A stretch of DNA of 5,250 nucleotides from Myxococcota bacterium (lineage in GTDB: Bacteria > Myxococcota > Polyangia > GCA-2747355 > JAKLHH01), in assembly GCA_022710245.1 (NCBI GenBank), contig JAKLHH010000641.1:1-5250 (forward strand). The letters are read 5' to 3'. Both the position numbers and the translations under genes were made by a program. Shown piece after piece: positions 1 through 4,371 of the stretch (position 1 is the first letter of the stretch; the number at the start of each line of letters is the position of its first letter). The notes under the pieces are model-generated. The model saw only the letters and a list, made by a program, of their open reading frames with translations. It ran no database searches and was not told the DNA's origin.

Positions 1-484
1 CCAGCGAGCGCTCCCCTGGGGCGCGGCGCAGGAACTCGGGGTTCACCGAGCGCTTGCTGCTCACGTCGCTCCGCACCTCCGAGGCGCTCGGCGAGGCGAG
101 GATCATCGCGCGACCCGCCTCCAGCGAGGGCGCCCGCTTCATCACCACGAAGCTCCCGGCGCCCACCACGACCAGCAGCGTGGCGGCGAGGGAGAGCGAG
201 CCGATGATGGCGATGCGGCGTCGCCGGCGGCGCGCTCGCTCGAGGTCGCTCCCCGAGGCCTGCGCGCGGGCGTCGACGGCGGCGCGCTGCTCGGGGGTCA
301 GGCTCGGGGTCGGCTCGGCGGCGAGCTCGGCCGCGAGCTGGCTGGTGAGGGCGCGCAGCTCCTCGACGTGCTGCTGGCTCTCCGGGCAGCCGGCGAGCTC
401 CTGCTCGAACGCGGCGCGCTCGGGCTCCTCGAGCTCGCCGAGGACGTAGGCGGTCACTCTGGGGTCGTTCGGGTCGATCCTCAT
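1..484 (-). CDS. Anti-sigma-like membrane protein, probable N-terminus of a VWA (YfbK-like) protein; partial
   Basis: The frame starts at ATG (484-482) and stays open to the window edge, giving 161 residues with the C-terminus missing. The start is supported by AGGAG at 495-491, six bases upstream, and by the ATGA overlap with the sigma gene stop. Residues 1-50 are acidic and probably helical, with the motif DPRVTAYVLGELEEPERAAF, followed by SLTPEQRAAVDARA (61-74). Residues 85-90 are six consecutive arginines, and 91-115 form one hydrophobic membrane segment, so the N-terminal part should be cytoplasmic (positive-inside rule). From memory, this N-terminal pattern (TAYxLGEL...LTPEQRAA) occurs in proteins encoded beside ECF sigma factors, many of which continue into a periplasmic von Willebrand factor A domain of the YfbK type. 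Only one cysteine (C33) is present and there is no HxxxCxxC zinc anti-sigma motif, so it is not a classical ZAS protein. The likely role is binding and restraining the adjacent sigma factor. The VWA part is inferred and lies outside the window. Confidence 0.72.
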   Translation of the reverse strand, partial: MRIDPNDPRVTAYVLGELEEPERAAFEQELAGCPESQQHVEELRALTSQLAAELAAEPTPSLTPEQRAAVDARAQASGSDLERARRRRRRIAIIGSLSLAATLLVVVGAGSFVVMKRAPSLEAGRAMILASPSASEVRSDVSSKRSVNPEFLRRAPGERSL

Positions 485-1032
485 GGCAGGCTCCTCGCGG
501 CCTCGACCGTGCGCAGCCTGGGCGCGGCGGGCGGGTCCTCCAAGCGCTCGCGGAGCGAGCGGAGCGCGGTGTGGATCAGGTAGCCGACGTTGGTGACGCT
601 CTGGCCCGTCACCGAGGCGATCTCGCGGTAGCTCAGCCCCTCCTGGAACTTCAGGCGGAGCACCTCCTGCTGCTTCTCGCTCAGGGTCGGGAGCAGCCCG
701 AGGAGCCTCCCCGTCGACTGCGCCGTCTCCACGGCGGCCGAGGGGGAGGGCGCCGGGCTCTCCTGGGACTCGAGCTTGGCGTCGCTGACCAGTCGCATGG
801 GTCTGTCCTTCCGCCGCACGTCGAGCGCGCGGTTGCGGCAGACGCGGTAGAGCCAGGCCGCCACGTGTCCCTCGATGGCGGAGCGCTCTGCCTCGCACAG
901 CCGGTGAAAGGTGTCCTGCACCACGTCGCGAGCTCGCTCGACCTCCCCGGTGAGGTTCGTGGCGTAGCGGATCAGAGGGCCCTCGTAGCGCGCGATCACC
1001 GAACGGATCCAGCTCAGCCGCTCATCGCTCAT
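481..1032 (-). CDS. RNA polymerase sigma factor, ECF (sigma-70 family)
   Basis: The product is 183 residues, typical of a minimal two-domain ECF sigma factor. Region 2 spans about residues 14-78: YEGPLIRYATNLTGEVERA, then RDVVQDTFHRLCEAE, the pattern that binds the beta-prime coiled coil, then AAWLYRVCRNRALDVRRK, the -10 recognition and melting part. A Ser/Pro/Ala-rich linker (about 88-107) leads to region 4 (about 110-163), with LPTLSEKQQEVLRLKFQEGL and a helix-turn-helix at SYREIASVTGQSVTNVGYLI, followed by HTALRSLRERL. The frame stays open upstream to 1401, but ATG at 1032 is chosen because MSDERLSWIRSVIARYE matches where ECF proteins begin and the upstream translation is low-complexity. 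No strong Shine-Dalgarno precedes this start. The stop codon overlaps the start of the membrane partner by four bases (481-484), the classic sigma/anti-sigma operon arrangement. The regulon and inducing signal cannot be read from the sequence. Confidence 0.93.
   Translation of the reverse strand: MSDERLSWIRSVIARYEGPLIRYATNLTGEVERARDVVQDTFHRLCEAERSAIEGHVAAWLYRVCRNRALDVRRKDRPMRLVSDAKLESQESPAPSPSAAVETAQSTGRLLGLLPTLSEKQQEVLRLKFQEGLSYREIASVTGQSVTNVGYLIHTALRSLRERLEDPPAAPRLRTVEAARSLP
491..495 (-). promoter_or_regulatory. Ribosome binding site of the membrane partner gene, inside the sigma gene
   Basis: On the minus strand AGGAG, extended upstream as GCGAGGAG, lies six bases before the ATG at 484. 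It is inside the last codons of the sigma factor gene. Together with the ATGA stop/start overlap it fixes the start of the downstream gene and indicates translational coupling of the two proteins. Confidence 0.75.
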
Positions 1033-1080
1033 CGGGGGGAGCTCGTCTCGTTGTGTCTGCTCTGTCAACGTGCCACCCGG

Positions 1081-1100
1081 AGTTTTCTTAGGAGAAAAGT
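1081..1100. promoter_or_regulatory. AT-rich inverted repeat in the divergent intergenic region
   Basis: TTTTCT (1083-1088) and AGAAAA (1093-1098) are perfect inverted arms around TAGG. One more A-T pair (1081/1100) lies outside a G-G mismatch. The element is 49 bases upstream of the sigma gene start and about 80 bases before the zinc-ribbon gene. Long A/T runs are rare in this DNA, so it may be an operator, a melting-prone promoter element or a leader hairpin of the sigma transcript. Which of these applies is not determined. Confidence 0.4.
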
Positions 1101-1135
1101 TGGGGGACCAGCGACCGTAGCTCTTCGAGAATACA

Positions 1136-1151
1136 CCTGTGATATGACAGG
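1136..1151. promoter_or_regulatory. Operator-like 16-base dyad CCTGTnATATnACAGG
   Basis: The 16 bases CCTGTGATATGACAGG are symmetric at 14 positions: the arms CCTGT/ACAGG are complementary, ATAT is self-complementary, and only the two flanking G positions break symmetry. The length suits a dimeric helix-turn-helix regulator. The element ends 30 bases before the zinc-ribbon ATG and overlaps a weak -10-like TATGAC (1143-1148). The right half, GACAGGA (1146-1152), is repeated exactly at 1167-1173, a 21-base offset or about two helical turns, where it overlaps the ribosome binding site. The regulator is unknown. Confidence 0.42.
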
Positions 1152-1170
1152 ACAAAAAGGCTCCAAGACA

Positions 1171-1175
1171 GGAGG
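1171..1175 (+). promoter_or_regulatory. Ribosome binding site of the zinc-ribbon gene
   Basis: GGAGG lies six bases before the ATG at 1182. It is one of the clearest Shine-Dalgarno sequences in the window and settles the start of this gene. Confidence 0.75.
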
Positions 1176-1181
1176 CCCGTA

Positions 1182-1610
1182 ATGAGCGACTTCGAGCGCT
1201 GCCGGATCTGCGACAAGGAGATGCTGCCGAACCCGAACGGCATCTGCACCGAGTGTCAGCGCGCGCTCGGGGTGACCGAGGGAGCGCTGCCCAGCCCGCG
1301 GCCGGCCCGGCCCTGCGCGCGCTGCGGCCACGGGCTGCTGATCCGCTGCAGCGTCCAGGACCGGCTCGGGACCGGGGCGAGCGCCCTCTCCCAGATGGCA
1401 CCGCTCGCGGTGACCTACGAACGTGGGCTCGTCGCGGTGGATCGCGGCGAGGACGTCGGCTCGCCGATGGGCATCTTGCAGGCCTACATCTGCCGATCCT
1501 GCGGCTTCGTCGACTGGTACGCGACCGCGCCGGAGCAGATCCCGATCGGGCCCAAGTACGGCACCGAGCTCGTCGACTGCAGCCAGGCCGAGGGTGGGCC
1601 CTACCGCTGA
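1182..1610 (+). CDS. Small protein with two CxxC/CxxC zinc-ribbon modules, function unknown
   Basis: The product is 142 residues with no signal peptide or membrane segment, so it is probably cytoplasmic. Module 1 is C7xxC10 with C22xxC25 (CRICDKEM and GICTEC), a short treble-clef or rubredoxin-like knuckle. Module 2 is C45xxC48 (PCARCGHG) with C104xxC107 (YICRSCGFVDWY), two knuckles enclosing a beta-rich insert, as in zinc ribbons. C56 and C133 are left over. The C-terminus carries IPIGPKYGTELVD; from memory this ending, together with the CRxCGxxxWY knuckle, recurs in uncharacterised small proteins of Myxococcota, but this was not checked. The start is fixed by GGAGG at 1171-1175. The gene is divergent from the sigma factor and sits below the dyad at 1136-1151, so control by a dimeric repressor is possible. 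Zinc binding is inferred from the four CxxC pairs. No enzymatic function is suggested. Confidence 0.85.
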   Translation: MSDFERCRICDKEMLPNPNGICTECQRALGVTEGALPSPRPARPCARCGHGLLIRCSVQDRLGTGASALSQMAPLAVTYERGLVAVDRGEDVGSPMGILQAYICRSCGFVDWYATAPEQIPIGPKYGTELVDCSQAEGGPYR

Positions 1611-1647
1611 GCCGCGCAGAGCTGGGGCGCGCCGCGCGAAACTATCC

Positions 1648-1653
1648 TATGAT
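1648..1653 (+). promoter_or_regulatory. Candidate -10 box for a leaderless transcript
   Basis: TATGAT matches five of six bases of the -10 consensus. The expected transcription start, seven bases after its last base, is 1660, exactly the A of the lipoprotein ATG. No Shine-Dalgarno sequence precedes that ATG, which fits a leaderless mRNA. No convincing -35 hexamer is seen (1625-1630 reads GGGCGC), so this remains a candidate. Confidence 0.3.
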
Positions 1654-1659
1654 GAGCGG

Positions 1660-2670
1660 ATGGTCCGCGGCTCGCTGCTGCTCCTCGCCGTCTCCCTCCT
1701 CGCCGCCTGCAAGGTGAAGAGCCCGGGGGCCGATCTGCGCCCGGCCGATCTCTCTCGCGAGCGCCCGGCGAGCGACGGCGCGGGCGAGGGCGGGCCGCGC
1801 GAGGCGGGCGGCGACGGCAGGCTCGAGGCAGGCAGCCCCTGCGCGCCGCTCCACCTCAGCTTCCCCCTCGGCGCGGCGGTGCCGCTCGCCTGCGACGCGA
1901 GCGCGCCGAGGGTGGTGCTGCAGGTCCAGCTCCCCGCCGCCGGGCGCGCGCTGGCGCGGGCGAACCTGCAGGTCCGCCACGTCGGGGCGCCGCTCTCGAC
2001 GGTGATCCACTTCTGGAGCGCGCGGGTCGAGGTGGGCAGCCCGGTGCTCGCCTACGCGGTCGGCGACGACGTCTGCCCGGGCGTCACCTCGCAGCGGACC
2101 AACCTCGGGCTCGGCACGGTCGCCGCCGGGGGCGTGGTCCGCGTGCTCGCGCACCAGGGCGCCAGCCCCTGCATCGAGGGGGCGCTCCAGGTCGAGGCGG
2201 GCTCCAGCCTCGAGGTCTGGCTGGAGAGCACGGCCGCCGCCTGCAGCGGTCGCATGCTCCGCGCGCGCAGCTACTACCAGACCGCGGGCGTGACCCAGCT
2301 CTGGGAGTGGCCGACCTCCACGACGGCGATCCTCGGCGAGAGCCTGCAGACCGAGGGCGCCGCCGAGAAGCTCCGCGTCCTGGCGGTGATCGAGGGGACG
2401 CCGCAGCTCAACCCGAACCCGAGCTGCGGCGCGGAGGCGGCGACGCTGGTCGCGCAGACGCTCCTCGACGGCGCGGTCCTCGCCACGGTCACGGACGTGG
2501 TGCCCGCCTCGCAGGGGATGGGGCACCTGGTCCTCTCCCTCGACGCGGTGAAGACCGTCGCGGCGGGGGTGCACAAGGCCGAGCTCCTCGCCGGCAAGAA
2601 CTTCCTCGGCCAGGTGACGACGGGCGGCTGCTGCGGCGACGCCGTCCTCGCCCTGGTGCGCGAGCCCTGA
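1660..2670 (+). CDS. Predicted lipoprotein, Cys-containing, beta-rich, function unknown
   Basis: The product is 336 residues. The start at 1660 is chosen because it gives a compact lipoprotein signal peptide: R3, hydrophobic residues 5-16, and lipobox LAAC with C17 as the acylated cysteine. The frame is open further upstream, but that stretch overlaps the zinc-ribbon gene and is low-complexity. Residues 18-60 form a charged linker rich in D, R, G and E, typical of surface lipoproteins. The rest (61-336) is probably beta-rich, with alternating hydrophobic stretches such as VVLQVQLPAAGRALARANLQ and KLRVLAVIEG. Eight cysteines follow C17 (61, 78, 139, 171, 195, 256, 324, 325), including a vicinal pair in TTGGCCGDAVL, and could form disulfides outside the inner membrane. 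The residue after C17 is Lys, not Asp, which does not suggest inner-membrane retention by the E. coli rule. I recognise no family. The gene begins 49 bases after the zinc-ribbon gene and may share its transcript or use the candidate promoter at 1648-1653. Confidence 0.82.
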   Translation: MVRGSLLLLAVSLLAACKVKSPGADLRPADLSRERPASDGAGEGGPREAGGDGRLEAGSPCAPLHLSFPLGAAVPLACDASAPRVVLQVQLPAAGRALARANLQVRHVGAPLSTVIHFWSARVEVGSPVLAYAVGDDVCPGVTSQRTNLGLGTVAAGGVVRVLAHQGASPCIEGALQVEAGSSLEVWLESTAAACSGRMLRARSYYQTAGVTQLWEWPTSTTAILGESLQTEGAAEKLRVLAVIEGTPQLNPNPSCGAEAATLVAQTLLDGAVLATVTDVVPASQGMGHLVLSLDAVKTVAAGVHKAELLAGKNFLGQVTTGGCCGDAVLALVREP

Positions 2671-2674
2671 TGGA

Positions 2675-2714
2675 GCGGCGCCCCGCACCGCAGAGGGCGG
2701 CGGCGGGGAGCCGC
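2675..2714 (+). terminator. Strong GC-rich hairpin after the lipoprotein gene (candidate terminator or attenuator)
   Basis: Arms 2675-2686 and 2703-2714 pair over 11 base pairs with one internal G/A mismatch (2680/2709), around a 16-base loop. It starts four bases after the lipoprotein stop. No T-run follows, so it is not a canonical intrinsic terminator. It could be a U-less terminator, a pause or attenuation element, or an mRNA 3'-end stabiliser. Its position also argues that 2671-2771 is non-coding spacer. Confidence 0.4.
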
Positions 2715-2771
2715 GACCCGAACAGGACCTCGCCGCGTGGCCCCTCCCTGCCGTCAGCCTCGAGCCCCGAG

Positions 2772-4163
2772 ATGCCACAGCCCTTTCCGCTGCGCCTCTT
2801 CCTCTTCGCCTTCTTCGGCTGGACCTTCGACTTCTATGATCTGGTGCTGGTCGGGTTCCTGCGCGAGCCGGTCGCGCACGACCTCGCGCTCAGCCACCGC
2901 GCCGAGGTGTGGATGCTCGGCGTCGCCCTCGGCACCTCCGGGATCGGCGGCATCCTCTCGGGCGTGCTCGCGGACCGCGTCGGCAAGCGCACGGTGCTCT
3001 CCGCGACGGTGCTCATCTACTCGCTCGGCTCGCTGGTCTGCGGCCTGGCGCCCTCAGCGCTCGCCTTCTTCCTCGGGCGCGCGCTGGTCGGGCTCGGCGT
3101 CGGCGGCGAGTGGGCGGTCGGGCACGGGATGCTGGCCGAGGCGGTGGCGCCGTCCGCGCGCGGGCGCGCCTCGGCGGCGCTGCAGGCGGGCGAGCCGGTC
3201 GGCGTGGCGCTCGCGGCGGTGGCGGGCTACCTGGTGATGCCGGCGGTCGGCTGGCGCTGGGTGCTGATCGGCTCCAGCGTGACCGCCGCGCTGGCGCTGG
3301 GCATGCGGCTCTCGGCGCACCTGCCCGATCAGCCGGCGGGAAGGCCGCCCTCGCTCGCCACGCTCCGCCGCGCCCGGGTCGGCGGGCGCCTGCTCCGCGC
3401 CTGGCTCCTCGGCGTGATGAAGCTCGGCACCTACTGGACCTGCTACACCTGGCTGCCGCGCTTCCTCCACCACGAGATGAAGCAGTCGGTGGGCCGCTCG
3501 GTGACCTGGGTGCTGACGGCGCAGCTCGGGCAGCTCACCGGCATGCTCGCCTTCGGCGTCCTCGCCGACCGCGTCGGGCGGCGGCCGGCCTTCTGCGGCT
3601 TCTCCCTCCTCACCGCGGCGGCCATCGCGCCGCTCGCCTACGCGTGGGGCACCCTCTCGGCGCACCCGCTGCTCTTCTGGTCGACCATGCTCCTCCTCGG
3701 GCTCGGCTCCGGCTGCACGGCGGGCTTCGGCGCGCTCCTCGCCGAGCTCTTCCCCACCGAGGTGCGCGGCGCCGCGATGGGCACCACCTACAACCTCGCG
3801 CGCATGGTCCAGCTGCTGGCGCCGGTCCTCGTCGCGCAGGCGGTCGCCTGGGGTGGGCTCGCGGGCGGGCTCACGGTGCCGCTCTGCCTCGCGCTCGGCA
3901 CCGCGAGCTGGGTCTGGACGCTCCCCGAGACGCGCGGGATCGTGCTGCCCAGCCTCGAGGGCTGCGCCCGCTGCCTGCAGGGCAAGCGCCTGCTCGACGC
4001 CCGCGCAGACCCGCTGGAAGGTCGCCCGCCTGATCGGCTGGGCCTGGTCTGCGCACGCATCGGCTTCGTCGGTGAAGCAGACACACGACCTTCGTCGCCC
4101 GCTCGCGAGAGTGGCTCGGTCTTGTACGACAGCACCATCGCCGATCAGGCACAGGCCAGCTGA
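2772..4163 (+). CDS. Major facilitator superfamily transporter (metabolite:H+ / sugar-acid type) with atypical C-terminal tail
   Basis: The product is 463 residues, predicted to be a 12-helix inner-membrane secondary transporter. TM1 contains FFGWTFDFYDLVLVGFL. The loop 2-3 signature is GVLADRVGKRTVL (64-76). TM4 carries LVGLGVGGEWAVGHG (105-119). The second-half signature GVLADRVGRRPAF is at 262-274, and LFPTEVRGAAMGTTYNLARM lies at about 326-345. The core ends in WTLPETRG (382-389), where related proteins normally finish within a few residues. The FDFYD and GGEWxxG motifs resemble the organic-acid/sialate-type MFS branches (AAHS, SHS, NanT-like), but the substrate cannot be read. Residues 397-463 form an unusual soluble tail. 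Third-position A/T appears in 16 of 53 codons after residue 410, against 4 of the first 60, so the tail may be acquired read-through. The start is uncertain: ATG 2772 gives a normal N-terminus, but in-frame ATG 2670 overlaps the lipoprotein stop by one base (TGATG) and would add 34 basic, Pro/Ser-rich residues. Neither start has a good Shine-Dalgarno. Confidence 0.9.
   Translation: MPQPFPLRLFLFAFFGWTFDFYDLVLVGFLREPVAHDLALSHRAEVWMLGVALGTSGIGGILSGVLADRVGKRTVLSATVLIYSLGSLVCGLAPSALAFFLGRALVGLGVGGEWAVGHGMLAEAVAPSARGRASAALQAGEPVGVALAAVAGYLVMPAVGWRWVLIGSSVTAALALGMRLSAHLPDQPAGRPPSLATLRRARVGGRLLRAWLLGVMKLGTYWTCYTWLPRFLHHEMKQSVGRSVTWVLTAQLGQLTGMLAFGVLADRVGRRPAFCGFSLLTAAAIAPLAYAWGTLSAHPLLFWSTMLLLGLGSGCTAGFGALLAELFPTEVRGAAMGTTYNLARMVQLLAPVLVAQAVAWGGLAGGLTVPLCLALGTASWVWTLPETRGIVLPSLEGCARCLQGKRLLDARADPLEGRPPDRLGLVCARIGFVGEADTRPSSPARESGSVLYDSTIADQAQAS
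3971..4001 (+). repeat. 31-base near-direct repeat, copy 1 (transporter tail)
   Basis: This matches 4881-4911 at 28 of 31 positions, with the first 16 bases (CTGCCTGCAGGGCAAG) identical and mismatches at 3987, 3992 and 3997. Both copies are read in the same frame: CLQGKRLLDA here and CLQGKCLLAA in the Kazal lipoprotein. Confidence 0.6.
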
Positions 4164-4174
4164 CCAGCGCTGGT
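4163..4174. repeat. 12-base perfect palindrome at the transporter stop
   Basis: ACCAGCGCTGGT is self-complementary over all 12 bases and begins at the last base of the TGA stop. With no loop it is more likely a protein-binding or chance site than an RNA hairpin. Its function is unknown. Confidence 0.3.
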
Positions 4175-4371
4175 GGCAGCGACGTGTTCCTGGGCATCAT
4201 CCGCCCGTGAGAGCTGAGCGCGCGTCAGAGATCCAGGGCGCTGTGCCACGCGTGCTTCAGTTTTCTGAGGGGTGGCGCGGGAGCGAGCGCTGAGGTGCGC
4301 GAAGTCGCTGCGCCTCCGCGCTCGGCACGCGGCCTGCACCGGGCGGCGGTCGACAGCCCACGGAGACGACC
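4164..4371. other. Intergenic region with lowered GC bias, no gene seen
   Basis: These 208 bases between the transporter and the Kazal lipoprotein hold no convincing gene on either strand. Frames through it are short and lack motifs or ribosome sites. It contains the palindrome at 4163-4174, a small hairpin at 4255-4270 and, at its end, the ribosome site GGAG (4362-4365) of the next gene. The promoter of the Kazal lipoprotein should lie here, but I see no clear -35/-10 pair. Confidence 0.5.
4255..4270. repeat. Small T-loop hairpin upstream of the Kazal lipoprotein
   Basis: CTTCAG (4255-4260) pairs with CTGAGG (4265-4270) over six pairs, one of them a G-T wobble, around TTTT. It lies about 100 bases before the lipoprotein start. 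AGTTTTCTGAGG (4259-4270) matches AGTTTTCTTAGG (1081-1092) at 11 of 12 bases. Confidence 0.25.

Noticed and set aside
54..449. Plus-strand frame of 131 codons at the window start
   Set aside because: It is opposite the membrane partner gene, whose frame has a ribosome site, coupling to sigma and a clear TM segment.
1063..1068. Perfect TTGACA (-35-like) on the minus strand, 30 bases before the sigma gene start
   Set aside because: At spacings of 16-18 bases there is only ACGAGC, CGAGCT or GAGCTC, none resembling a -10 box.
1060..1076. Possible sigma-54 promoter on the minus strand (TGGCACG)
   Set aside because: The -24 part fits, but the expected TTGC at -12 reads CAGA and the essential GC is missing.
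1642..2778. Long open frame of 378 codons on the minus strand
   Set aside because: It is antisense to the lipoprotein, rich in Arg/Ala/Gly and without motifs. It is a product of high GC.
2909..4033. Overlapping 374-codon frame on the plus strand inside the transporter
   Set aside because: The translation is Arg/Ala repeats with no membrane segments, while the transporter frame has all the MFS signatures.
4000..4371. Remnant of a transposase, integrase or tRNA gene
   Set aside because: All six frames and both strands were read for recognisable motifs, and for a tRNA TTCGA arm or cloverleaf. None was found.
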